Assembly: GCA_029263415.1 (NCBI GenBank) | Contig: JAJCXN010000001.1 | Span: forward strand, 1-64,000 | Direction: 5' to 3' | DNA from: Acidobacteriota bacterium | GTDB taxonomy: Bacteria; Acidobacteriota; Thermoanaerobaculia; Multivoradales; Multivoraceae | DNA length: 64,000 nt | Notes under the pieces: model-generated | What the model was told of the DNA's origin: nothing | The model's input: the letters and a program-made list of their open reading frames with translations, nothing else | Databases searched by the model: none | In this document: one piece after another, positions 53,814 through 62,089 of the stretch | Layout: each line of letters begins with the position of its first letter | Numbering within the stretch: position 1 is the stretch's first letter | Position numbers and translations under genes: made by a program

Positions 53814-54941
53814 ATGTCTCTCGATAACGGTTCAATCAAGCTTCCGATCTCGACCGCCGCAGTTGGGGTGAATACCCAGACCAGCGGTTCCGTTCACAAT
53901 CTCATCTTTGACGATGAGGTCAAACGCCGCACCGATCCCATTTGGCAGCGGGTCCAGGACGTGATTCCCGCCATTGAGTGGTCTGTGCACGCCCCGTACA
54001 TCGATGCCATCAACGAGTGGAAGAAGAAGCGCAATGCGGTGATTCTGGCGCACAACTACCAGACCCCAGAGATCTTCCACGGAGTCGCTGACATCACTGG
54101 TGACTCCCTGGCCCTCGCGCGACTCGCCTGCGATGTTGAAGCCGATGTCATCGTGCTATGTGGTGTTCACTTCATGGCTGAGACCGCCAAACTCATGAAT
54201 CCTGCGAAGACGGTGTTGATCCCTGACGCTCGCGCCGGGTGCTCACTTGCAGACTCAATCACTGGCGCAGACATTCGGCTCCTTCGCCAGAAGTACCCTG
54301 ATGTGCCAGTCGTCACCTACGTCAACACCTCGGCCGAAGTGAAGGCTGAGTCCGATATCTGTTGCACCTCTGGCAACGCGGTTGAGGTGGTTGAGTCGCT
54401 GGGCGTGGATCGGGTACTGGCGATTCCAGATGAGTACTTGGCTAAGTGGATTGCGACCCAAACGGAGGTCGAGATTCTGACCTGGAAGGGCCACTGCGAA
54501 GTGCACGAGCGCTTCACGGCGGAGGAGTTGCGCCGCTACCGCGAAGGCGATGAGAACCTGGTGATCATCGCTCATCCTGAGTGCCCGCCTGATGTGCTCG
54601 ATGAGGCTGACTTCGTCGGTTCTACGGCAGCAATGATTGGCTATGTCGGTGACAAGAAGCCTCAGCGGGTGGTCATGGTTACCGAGTGTTCGATGAGCGA
54701 CAACGTTGCCGTTGAACATCCCACTGTCGACTTTGTCAGGCCGTGCAATCTGTGCCCGCACATGAAACGCATCACCCTGCCCAAGATTCTCGACGCGTTG
54801 ATCGAGATGAAGGACGAGGTTCTGCTCGAGCCGAGCACCGCTGATCGCGCGCGCCAAGCGGTGGAACGTATGCTGGCGGTGACGCCGACCAACAAAGCGG
54901 TCAAGGTCGATCGCGGTCGGACCGCGGCGGTGGTGGCCTGA
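53814..54941 (+). CDS. nadA: Quinolinate synthase
   Basis: Condenses iminoaspartate with dihydroxyacetone phosphate to quinolinate, using a [4Fe-4S] cluster; 375 residues from the ATG at 53814, which follows AAGGGGAAC; an ATG at 53775 also opens the frame. Conserved parts: [29 protein letters not shown]; the cluster Cys residues in [17 protein letters not shown] (about 116), [16 protein letters not shown] (about 183) and [13 protein letters not shown] (about 311-314). It heads nadA-nadB-nadC, the complete aspartate route to nicotinate mononucleotide. Confidence 0.97.
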   Translation: MSLDNGSIKLPISTAAVGVNTQTSGSVHNLIFDDEVKRRTDPIWQRVQDVIPAIEWSVHAPYIDAINEWKKKRNAVILAHNYQTPEIFHGVADITGDSLALARLACDVEADVIVLCGVHFMAETAKLMNPAKTVLIPDARAGCSLADSITGADIRLLRQKYPDVPVVTYVNTSAEVKAESDICCTSGNAVEVVESLGVDRVLAIPDEYLAKWIATQTEVEILTWKGHCEVHERFTAEELRRYREGDENLVIIAHPECPPDVLDEADFVGSTAAMIGYVGDKKPQRVVMVTECSMSDNVAVEHPTVDFVRPCNLCPHMKRITLPKILDALIEMKDEVLLEPSTADRARQAVERMLAVTPTNKAVKVDRGRTAAVVA

Positions 54942-54945
54942 ACCG

Positions 54946-56772
54946 ATGATCGACCCTGCACTAGGCAAGACGCCGACCGCGGCCTTGCTGGATCAGCTGT
55001 TCCGCGAACAGCTTGCATTTGAGAAGAGCTCTGAGTCAGTCGATCGAGTCGATCATGCGGACTTGATCATCGTCGGCAGTGGGATCGCTGGGTTGTCGGC
55101 CGCGATCACTGCGGCACGGCACCTCGACGCCGGACAGCGGGTTGTGCTGATCACCAAAACTGAGCTTGGCGACGGTGGCTCGAGTAGGTGGGCGCAAGGC
55201 GGAATCGCCGCTGCTGTTGGTGGCGTCGACGATCAAGTTGAGCATGCAGAAGACACATTGCGAGTGGGGCGCGAGCTCTGCGAGCCTGAGATTGTCGAGC
55301 ACCTGACCTCGCTGGGAGACGAGGCGGTCGCACGCTTGGTGAGCCTAGGGGTTCGCTTCGATGTTGATGCCGATGGTGCGTTCTTGCTTGGCCGTGAAGG
55401 CGGGCATCATCGTCGTCGCGTTCTGCACGCTGAGGGCGACGCCACCGGCAAAGAGATCATGCGCGCCTTGCGCGTTACGTTCACCGAGATGGTCAAAGAT
55501 CACCCGCGGGTTGTGCTCGAAGAGAACTTCTTCGCTCAAGACCTACTGATTGTCGACGATGAAACTTTTGGTGGTCGTCACTGTGCTGGGGTGTTCGGCT
55601 CGAGAACGGCGAACGGCGAGCGAGCCGAGACTGTTGCGTGGCTCGCGCCGCGCGTTGTTCTCGCGACCGGCGGCATGGGACAGCTATTCCAGTACACCAC
55701 CAATCCGCAGGAAGTCACTGGCGACGGCATCGCCATGGCCGCGCGCGCTGGCGCCTTGTTGGCTGACATGGAGATGATCCAGTTTCACCCGACGACTTTG
55801 GCAGTGGGCTCAGAACTCAACCAGACCGGCAAGGCGATGCTGCTGACCGAGGCGCTGCGCGGCGAGGGCGCACTGCTGCTCGACGAACAGGGTCGTCGGT
55901 TCATGAAGGCGGTGCACGAGCTGGCTGAGCTTGCTCCTCGAGACGTGGTCGCGCGGACCTTGTGGCAAAGGTCTGCGCGCGGTGAGCGGAGTTTCTTAGA
56001 CCTGCGCCCGGTCCAAGACGCCTTAGTGGAAAGCGGTAGCCACCTTGCCCGGCGCTTCCCAACGGCTTACAAGCAGTGCAAGTCCGTGGGCCTAGATCCT
56101 TTGAGCGAGCCGGTTCCGATCACTCCAGCAGCGCACTACACCATGGGTGGTGTGTGGACTGATTCTCAAGGGCACACCTCACTCGAAGGCCTATTGGCGA
56201 TTGGCGAGGTGGCATCGAGCGGAGTGCATGGGGCGAATCGGCTGGCGAGCAATTCTTTGCTCGAAGGCGCGGTGTTCGGTCACGAGTTCACCCTAAGAGT
56301 GCTACACGAGATGTCGAGTGTGCGTTTGATTTCGGTCGAAGACCGGGAGGCGGTCGGTTTCAATTCTCGTTGGCAACTTGGTGATCGACCGGTTGCGGCT
56401 GCGCTTGAGACACATACCCCGGGGCTGGCAGACCACTCGTTGCGGGATAAGATCCGCCGGCGGATGTGGCAGGGTGCGGGACTCGTCCGCGACGCAGATG
56501 CCTTGCGTGAACTCGACCGAGAACTCATGATTCTCCAACGCTTTCGGCCCAACTCTGGCCCCGAGGAGCGCAACCTGCTGTTACTCGGACGCTTGCTCTG
56601 CAACGCGGCGCTGGCGCGCACCGAAAGTCGCGGCGGTCACTATCGGTCGGACTTTCCTGCAAGTGATCCCAAGCAAGCGCGGCGCAACATCGCCTCGGCC
56701 TCCCGACTGCTCGGTGAAGACACCGTGACGCCGTTGCAAGTGGAGATGCCTGCGGTTTCGGGGTTGCGATGA
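54946..56772 (+). CDS. nadB: L-aspartate oxidase
   Basis: FAD enzyme producing iminoaspartate for NadA; 608 residues against about 540 for E. coli. About 35 residues before the FAD motif (LIIVGSGIAGLSAAITAARHL, about 40-60) are extra. The substrate-side motif GDGGSSRWAQGGIAAAVG and the later QFHPTTLAVG, LTEALRGEGALLLDEQG and AAHYTMGGVWTDSQGHTSLEGLLAIGEVASSGVHGANRLASNSLLE are as in NadB. This last segment distinguishes it, with context, from succinate dehydrogenase. nadC overlaps its stop as ATGA. Confidence 0.97.
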   Translation: MIDPALGKTPTAALLDQLFREQLAFEKSSESVDRVDHADLIIVGSGIAGLSAAITAARHLDAGQRVVLITKTELGDGGSSRWAQGGIAAAVGGVDDQVEHAEDTLRVGRELCEPEIVEHLTSLGDEAVARLVSLGVRFDVDADGAFLLGREGGHHRRRVLHAEGDATGKEIMRALRVTFTEMVKDHPRVVLEENFFAQDLLIVDDETFGGRHCAGVFGSRTANGERAETVAWLAPRVVLATGGMGQLFQYTTNPQEVTGDGIAMAARAGALLADMEMIQFHPTTLAVGSELNQTGKAMLLTEALRGEGALLLDEQGRRFMKAVHELAELAPRDVVARTLWQRSARGERSFLDLRPVQDALVESGSHLARRFPTAYKQCKSVGLDPLSEPVPITPAAHYTMGGVWTDSQGHTSLEGLLAIGEVASSGVHGANRLASNSLLEGAVFGHEFTLRVLHEMSSVRLISVEDREAVGFNSRWQLGDRPVAAALETHTPGLADHSLRDKIRRRMWQGAGLVRDADALRELDRELMILQRFRPNSGPEERNLLLLGRLLCNAALARTESRGGHYRSDFPASDPKQARRNIASASRLLGEDTVTPLQVEMPAVSGLR

Positions 56773-57659
56773 GTACGGTTTCCCGCGGCAACGAGGCGCC
56801 AACCGAGCGCTTGTTGAGTTCACCACCACGGTTCCTTTGGGAACCGATGATTCGGAGAGCTTTTGAAGAAGATCTGGGCACCGCTGGCGATCTGACGACT
56901 CAGTCGATCGTTCCTCAGACGGCCACCGCCACCGCCCGCATTCGTTCGCGGGCTGCTGGGATCGTTGCGGGCGTCGAGGTTGCTGCCGGCACCTTCAAGT
57001 TGTATGACCCAGAGCTGAGCGTTCACATTCTGGTGGCCGACGGTGACCGGATCGCTGCTCAGCAAGTGCTGCTTGAACTAGAGGGCTCGGCGAGATCGAT
57101 CTTGATCGCTGAGCGCACCGCTCTAAACCTGCTCGGCCGCTTGTGCGGCATCGCCTCCGCCACCGATCGGCTCGCCACCTTGATTGCAGGCACCCGTGCA
57201 CAAGTGGTCTGCACTCGCAAAACCACTCCTGGCCTCCGCGCCCTTGAGAAGTACGCAGTGCGCTGCGGTGGCGGCGGCAATCACCGCTTCGGGCTGGACG
57301 ACGCGGTGTTGATCAAAGACAACCACATCGCCGTTGCCGGGGGAGTGGCAGAAGCGATCCGCAGTGCCCGCTCGCACGTTGGGCATCTGGTCAAGATCGA
57401 AGTCGAGGTAGACACCCTGGATCAGCTCGAAACAGCACTCGAGAGCGGGGCTGAAGCAGTACTCCTAGACAACATGCCACCCGAGACTTTGCGCGTTGCA
57501 GTCGAGCGGTGCCGCGGCAAGGTGCTCACCGAGGCGTCCGGTGGAATCAACGCTTCGACGATTCGGGCAGTCGCTGAAAGTGGCGTCGACTTGATTTCTG
57601 TCGGGGCCTTGACTCACAGCGTCAAGGTCCTTGACCTTGGCCTAGATATCGATCTCTGA
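56769..57659 (+). CDS. nadC: Nicotinate-nucleotide pyrophosphorylase (carboxylating)
   Basis: Quinolinate phosphoribosyltransferase, 296 residues, makes nicotinate mononucleotide. The substrate-binding pattern is visible as VVCTRKTTPGLRALEKYAVRCGGGGNHRFGLDDAVLIKDNHI (about 155-196). Then come IEVEVDTLDQLETAL and LTEASGGINASTIRAVAESGVDLISVGALTHS. It ends the three-gene NAD operon, 20 bases before the convergent MFS gene. Confidence 0.97.
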   Translation: MSTVSRGNEAPTERLLSSPPRFLWEPMIRRAFEEDLGTAGDLTTQSIVPQTATATARIRSRAAGIVAGVEVAAGTFKLYDPELSVHILVADGDRIAAQQVLLELEGSARSILIAERTALNLLGRLCGIASATDRLATLIAGTRAQVVCTRKTTPGLRALEKYAVRCGGGGNHRFGLDDAVLIKDNHIAVAGGVAEAIRSARSHVGHLVKIEVEVDTLDQLETALESGAEAVLLDNMPPETLRVAVERCRGKVLTEASGGINASTIRAVAESGVDLISVGALTHSVKVLDLGLDIDL

Positions 57660-57679
57660 GGCACGTTGGCGCCGTGGTC

Positions 57680-59170
57680 TCAGCTCCTCACGGGGGGTGG
57701 GGTTCGAGCGCTCTGAAGACCTTGATAGCGCACAATGCTGGTCGCCGCTGCCACCGCAGCGAGGGCAACCACCATCGCCACTAGGTGAGCAACGATGTAG
57801 CCGCGGGTGAGCAAGGTGGCGGTGTCGCTGGTCGCTACGGCTGTGGCAACCGCGTGCGGATCCGCTGCGCCGAGGACTGGGTTCCAAGCGAGCACGATCG
57901 TACCCAGAGCAGCGGTACCGTAGGTCAAGGCCATGTTGCGCAGGAACTGGTGGGCCGAGGTCGCGCGACCGATCTCAGTCGCGATTGCCGCGTCTTGAGT
58001 CAAAGACAAACAGGCATTGGTGGTGGAACCGATCCCTGCCCCCATCAAGAAGTACGCCGCGAACAGCCAGCCCAGACTCCAGCCCTGCCAGATGGCGAGG
58101 GTCGCAAATGCGATCGACACCGGCAGCGTCGCTGTGCCAAGTTGAGCAACCCTTGCCTCGCTGATGCGGTCATACAAGCGGCTTGCGGTGTTCGCCGCAC
58201 TCGTCCAGCCGATCGTCAAGAACAGGACAGACCAAGCCGCGAGGGCGACGCTGGTACCCCGTGCTTCTCGAAGATAGAGGGGTAGGTAGTTCTCAACCCC
58301 AACGCCCGCACCGATCGCCAGAGCGGCCGCCAATGCTAAGCCGCGAAACGGCATTTCTGCATAGTGCCGTCGCCTGAGGACGGGTGGCTTGCCTTCGCGA
58401 TCGCGACCGCTGTGGCGATGAAAGCCGATGAAGAGCATGGCAGTGGCGACTAGGGCTAGGAGCGAGACCCAGGAGAAGTCCGACAGGCCGGTAACCGCCG
58501 CTGCTGCGAGCAGGCTCAGCAGCAGGATGCCCACCCGGTCGAGCGTCTGCTTCTGCGCTCCGGCTGCGGGCCCGGGAATGGTGTTCCAACCGATGGCCAG
58601 TGCGATCAGCGCGAGCGGGGTGTTGATCCAGAAGATCCATCGCCATGAGAGGGTCGTCAGCATCAGTCCCGCGATCGCCGGGCCACCCACTCCCAAGACG
58701 CCCCAGATGGTGGAGGCCAGCGCGTAAGCGCGCGCTCGCATGCGCGGTGGGTACCCAAGTCCAATCGCCGCACCATTGGTCGCGATCAGCATGCCTCCCG
58801 CGAGGCCCTGCACCAAACGCAAGGGGATTAGGGCCCAGAGGTTGGGACTTAGACCGCAACCAAGGCTCGCTAGTGCGAACACCACCAAGCCGGTTCGGTA
58901 CAACCGCCGCGGGCCAAAACTGTCGGCCAATGGGCCACTTGCCGCAATCGCGATGCCCGATGCCAGTAGGTATGCGGTCATCACCAGCGGTAAGTAGCGC
59001 ACAGTCTCAGGAACGGTCAACTCTCGACCGAGTTCGGGCAAGGCGGCAACCACCGACAACCCTTCGAAGGCGACCAGCGCGGTGGCCAAACTGAGTCCCA
59101 TTGTGAGGCTGCGCACCGACGGCGAGAACAAGGTCGACGGGGGTGTGGTGGCGTTGGTGTTTGGCGTCAT
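57680..59170 (-). CDS. MFS drug/metabolite exporter (EmrB/QacA-like, 14 TM)
   Basis: A 496-residue membrane transporter. About 14 hydrophobic segments are visible. Characteristic MFS motifs: GPLADSFGPRRLYRTGLVVFALASLGCGL (motif A region), LVQGLAGGMLIATNGAAIGLGYPPRMRARAYAL (motif B and around), and WGVLGVGGPAIAGLMLTTLSWRWIFWINTPL (motif C GxxxGPxxGG-like). This layout matches the DHA2 drug:proton antiporter group. Its location opposite lipA, inside a NAD/lipoate region, gives no firm substrate. The start at 59170 is 55 bases from lipA, so their promoters overlap. Confidence 0.87.
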   Translation of the reverse strand: MTPNTNATTPPSTLFSPSVRSLTMGLSLATALVAFEGLSVVAALPELGRELTVPETVRYLPLVMTAYLLASGIAIAASGPLADSFGPRRLYRTGLVVFALASLGCGLSPNLWALIPLRLVQGLAGGMLIATNGAAIGLGYPPRMRARAYALASTIWGVLGVGGPAIAGLMLTTLSWRWIFWINTPLALIALAIGWNTIPGPAAGAQKQTLDRVGILLLSLLAAAAVTGLSDFSWVSLLALVATAMLFIGFHRHSGRDREGKPPVLRRRHYAEMPFRGLALAAALAIGAGVGVENYLPLYLREARGTSVALAAWSVLFLTIGWTSAANTASRLYDRISEARVAQLGTATLPVSIAFATLAIWQGWSLGWLFAAYFLMGAGIGSTTNACLSLTQDAAIATEIGRATSAHQFLRNMALTYGTAALGTIVLAWNPVLGAADPHAVATAVATSDTATLLTRGYIVAHLVAMVVALAAVAAATSIVRYQGLQSARTPPPVRS

Positions 59171-59225
59171 GTGGAAGCGATTGTCTCAGACTCTGCGGGT
59201 GGAAGAGCAAGTAGAATAGGAGGCT

Positions 59226-60170
59226 ATGAGCGAACTCATTTCACTGGGCCTTGCGGCCCCGAACACCCCTGTTGAGGGCCAGCTTGCGACCGCCGTAAAA
59301 CGCCGTCCAGATTGGCTGAGGATTCGCCTGGCGACACCTGACAAGTACCGCAAGGTGAAGGCGATGGTCGATGGACTGAACCTCCATACAGTTTGCCAAG
59401 AGGCGCGCTGCCCGAACATCTATGAGTGCTGGGGCGAGCATGGCACCGCTACCCTGATGATCCTGGGCGATACCTGCACGCGGCGTTGTGGCTTTTGCGC
59501 GGTCAAGACTGGCAAGCCGCCGATGCCGCCTGACCCGCTCGAGCCGGATCATGTCGCCCAAGCGGTTGCCACCATGGAACTCAGGCACGCGGTCATAACA
59601 TCGGTCGATCGCGATGATCTCAAAGACGGCGGAGCGCACCATTTTGCAGCCGTCATACGAGCGATCAAAGATCTCAATCCCAAGACTGCTGTGGAAGTAC
59701 TAACACCCGATTTTCGAGGTGTCACCGACGCACTCGACATCGTGCTCGGCGCACTTCCCGAAGTCTTCTCCCACAACATGGAGACGGTGCCGAAGATGTA
59801 TCGCGCTGCGCGCCCCGGCTCAAGTTACGAACGGTCACTGGCGCTTCTCAAGGATGCGGCTAGCCGTCGCGACGCTGGTGACTACGAAGGCACGGTCAAG
59901 ACCTCAATCATGGTCGGTCTGGGCGAGACCGATGACGAGTTGCGCCAGACCATGCGCGATATCCGTTGTGCCGGGGTCGAGGTGTTAGCCATCGGCCAGT
60001 ACCTGCAACCCACTAAGCAGCATCTGCCGGTCGATCGCTTCATGCACCCTGACCAATTCGCGCTGCTCAGCGAGTACGGCAAGAAACTTGGCTTTTCGCA
60101 CTGCGAAGCTGGGCCATTAGTGCGCTCCAGCTACCACGCCCACGAGCACGTAGGGCGCAAGCTGCGGTAG
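59226..60170 (+). CDS. lipA: Lipoyl synthase
   Basis: Radical SAM enzyme inserting two sulfurs into octanoyl groups; 314 residues. The auxiliary cluster motif CxxxxCxxxxxC is CQEARCPNIYEC, the radical SAM motif CxxxCxxC is CTRRCGFC, and the C-terminal RSSY motif is VRSSYHAHEH. AGGAGG lies only two bases before the ATG at 59226, unusually close, so a slightly later start might be used; no better one is apparent before the conserved region. With lipB 6.6 kb upstream, the window encodes the whole de novo lipoylation pathway. Confidence 0.97.
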   Translation: MSELISLGLAAPNTPVEGQLATAVKRRPDWLRIRLATPDKYRKVKAMVDGLNLHTVCQEARCPNIYECWGEHGTATLMILGDTCTRRCGFCAVKTGKPPMPPDPLEPDHVAQAVATMELRHAVITSVDRDDLKDGGAHHFAAVIRAIKDLNPKTAVEVLTPDFRGVTDALDIVLGALPEVFSHNMETVPKMYRAARPGSSYERSLALLKDAASRRDAGDYEGTVKTSIMVGLGETDDELRQTMRDIRCAGVEVLAIGQYLQPTKQHLPVDRFMHPDQFALLSEYGKKLGFSHCEAGPLVRSSYHAHEHVGRKLR

Positions 60171-60192
60171 CGTCCGCTTCGCCATAAACTTT

Positions 60193-60210
60193 GGGCCTCT
60201 TAAGAGGCCC
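60193..60210. terminator. Perfect 18-base palindrome after lipA
   Basis: GGGCCTCTTAAGAGGCCC, a perfect palindrome 22 bases after the lipA stop and 18 bases before the proline dehydrogenase GTG. As RNA it can form a 7-bp stem with a TTAA loop, followed by TCTCT, a poor T tract. It could be a weak terminator for lipA or an operator/translation control for the proline dehydrogenase gene, whose ribosome binding site follows at once. Confidence 0.5.
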
Positions 60211-60228
60211 TCTCTAGGGAGACTCGCC

Positions 60229-61122
60229 GTGTCAATCGTGCAACGGGCGCTGGGTGCAGCGCTACCTTTGATTCCCAAGAGCGTGACCAAGCGGGTCGCG
60301 ACTCGCTACGTCGCAGGCGAAGGTCTCGCTGAAGCGCTCGCTCGGGCGGAGGAGCTGCAGCGGAGTTCGTTACGCCTAACCATGGCGTTGCTCGGTGAAG
60401 AGGTCGCCGAGCGCGAGCGCGCGATGGCGGCGGTCGAGGAGTACCTTGCGGTACTCGCGGCGATCGCCGAGCGCGGGATCGACTCGGGCATTTCGATCAA
60501 GCTCACCCTGATCGGCCTCGATATCGACGAGGGGTTCTGCCGAGAGAACCTGCATCGATTGCTCGAGGCGGCCGAGCCTGCGAGCACGCTGGTCCGAATC
60601 GACATGGAGGATCACACCTACACTGATCGCACTCTCGACTTCTTCCGCGAGGTGCAACCACGCTACAAGAACGTGGGCACCGTGCTGCAGGCCTATCTCC
60701 GGCGGACTCTCGATGACATCCAGTCGCTGCCCGCCGACGCCAACCTGCGCTTGTGCAAGGGCATCTACATCGAACCGAGCAAGGTCGCGTTCCAAAGCTA
60801 TGACCGCGTGCGCTCCAAGTTCCTCGAGGCGTTGGAGGCCATGCTGGTTCGAGGCCAGAGTGTCGGGATTGCCACCCACGACGAATTCTTGGTCGACGGC
60901 GCTCTGGCCTTGATCGAGAAGCGTGGAGTTTCGAACGAGCAGTACGAATTTCAGACCCTGTTGGGCGTGACCGAGGATCTGCGTGATCGAATCCGAGATT
61001 CTGGACACGCCGTTCGCGTCTATCTTCCATACGGGAAAGATTGGTATCTGTACTCGATGCGCAGATTGCGCGAGAACCCCAAGATCGCGGTGTACGTCGC
61101 CAAAGCAATGTTCGGTCGCTAG
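60229..61122 (+). CDS. Proline dehydrogenase
   Basis: FAD enzyme oxidising proline to pyrroline-5-carboxylate; 297 residues, the short single-function type (no P5C dehydrogenase domain). It starts at GTG. Motifs: GISIKLTLIGLDID, RIDMEDHTYTDRTLDFFREV, GTVLQAYLRRTLDDI, RLCKGIY, and the C-terminal VRVYLPYGKDWYLYSMRRLRENP, the proline-binding Arg pair. The gene ends in an 8-base unit tandemly repeated four times. proC follows about 60 bases later, an unexpected pairing of breakdown and synthesis. Confidence 0.94.
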   Translation: MSIVQRALGAALPLIPKSVTKRVATRYVAGEGLAEALARAEELQRSSLRLTMALLGEEVAERERAMAAVEEYLAVLAAIAERGIDSGISIKLTLIGLDIDEGFCRENLHRLLEAAEPASTLVRIDMEDHTYTDRTLDFFREVQPRYKNVGTVLQAYLRRTLDDIQSLPADANLRLCKGIYIEPSKVAFQSYDRVRSKFLEALEAMLVRGQSVGIATHDEFLVDGALALIEKRGVSNEQYEFQTLLGVTEDLRDRIRDSGHAVRVYLPYGKDWYLYSMRRLRENPKIAVYVAKAMFGR

Positions 61123-61146
61123 GTCGCTAGGTCGCTAGGTCGCTAG
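61115..61146. repeat. 8-bp tandem repeat, 4 perfect units, across the proline dehydrogenase stop
   Basis: Four perfect copies of GTCGCTAG. The first contains the last bases of the final Arg codon region and most of the TAG stop of the proline dehydrogenase gene; the other three follow it. The frame after the stop is not coding. Confidence 0.95.
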
Positions 61147-61182
61147 GCTTAAGATCGTAAGAGAGTCTGAGAAAGCAGCACA

Positions 61183-62061
61183 ATGACACCATCACAAGAT
61201 GCAGCCGAGGCATCAAATCTCGGTGAGAGCCTAATCGGTGAGAGCCTAAAAGGTCAGCGCCTGGCAATTCTAGGTGCCGGGAAGATGGGGGCCTCGCTGC
61301 TGCAGGGGTTGCTGCGGGTGGGCGCGGTCGAAACCAGCCAGGTCATCGTGACCGCAGCGCACGCGAAGCGGCTCGACGAACTCAAGAGAGATCTAGGGGT
61401 CGAAGGCACCCTCGACAATCGAGCTGCTGTTGAGACCGCCGACGTGGTGCTTTTGTGCGTCAAGCCCCAGATGGCCGAGGCGGTCCTCGAAGAGATCGGA
61501 GCGATGCTGCGGCCGCAGCAACTGCTGATCTCGATCCTTGCCTCGATCAGTACACGACATCTCGAAGCACGGGTCGCAGACGGCGTGCCGGTGGTGCGCT
61601 CGATGCCCAATACTCCGAGCTTGATCGGCGCAGGCATGAGTGCCTTGTGCGCCGGCACTGCGGCTCATGAGGAGCACCTGGCGTTGACCGAACGCATGTT
61701 CGCACCCTTAGGCCGCACCACCCGGATCGATGAACGACACTTTGATGCGGTGACTGCACTCTCTGCCAGCGGCCCTGCTTTCATCTACGTCATGCTCGAA
61801 GCAATGGCTGATGGCGGGGTCAAAGTTGGCCTTCCGCGCCGCACTGCAATTGAACTGGCAGCGCAGGCCGCGTTGGGCGCCTCGCGCATGGTTCTAGAAA
61901 CCGGTCGCCATCCAGCATTGCTCAAGGACGAAGTGACGACGCCTGCCGGCTGCACTGTCGACGGCATTCTTCAACTCGAAGAGGGTGGTGTGCGCGTAGC
62001 GTTGATCAAGACCATAGTAGAAGCGACCGCTCGCGCGCGCGAACTGGTCGACGACGAATAG
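61183..62061 (+). CDS. proC: Pyrroline-5-carboxylate reductase
   Basis: Last step of proline synthesis; 292 residues. The NAD(P) motif is LAILGAGKMGASLLQGLL (about 28-45). Also seen: VVLLCVKPQMAEAVLEEI, VVRSMPNTPSLIGAGMSAL, and the signature TALSASGPAFIYVMLEAMADGGVKVGLPR with LLKDEVTTPAGCTVDGILQLEEGG. The first 25 residues are extra and contain a perfect tandem 15-base duplication (61220-61249) that encodes GESLI-GESLK. No strong ribosome binding site precedes the ATG (GAAAGCAGCACA). Confidence 0.96.
   Translation: MTPSQDAAEASNLGESLIGESLKGQRLAILGAGKMGASLLQGLLRVGAVETSQVIVTAAHAKRLDELKRDLGVEGTLDNRAAVETADVVLLCVKPQMAEAVLEEIGAMLRPQQLLISILASISTRHLEARVADGVPVVRSMPNTPSLIGAGMSALCAGTAAHEEHLALTERMFAPLGRTTRIDERHFDAVTALSASGPAFIYVMLEAMADGGVKVGLPRRTAIELAAQAALGASRMVLETGRHPALLKDEVTTPAGCTVDGILQLEEGGVRVALIKTIVEATARARELVDDE
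61220..61249. repeat. 15-bp tandem duplication in the proC N-terminus
   Basis: TCGGTGAGAGCCTAA occurs twice back to back, at 61220-61234 and 61235-61249, with no mismatch. In frame it adds five residues to the non-conserved N-terminal tail of ProC, so it is tolerated. Confidence 0.93.
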
Positions 62062-62089
62062 CGAAACTTAGCTAGGAACTCCACAACTC

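Noticed and set aside
57785-58285. A 166-codon + strand open frame inside the MFS gene
   Set aside because: The minus strand encodes a clear 14-segment transporter. The + frame is Gly/Arg-rich without any motif.
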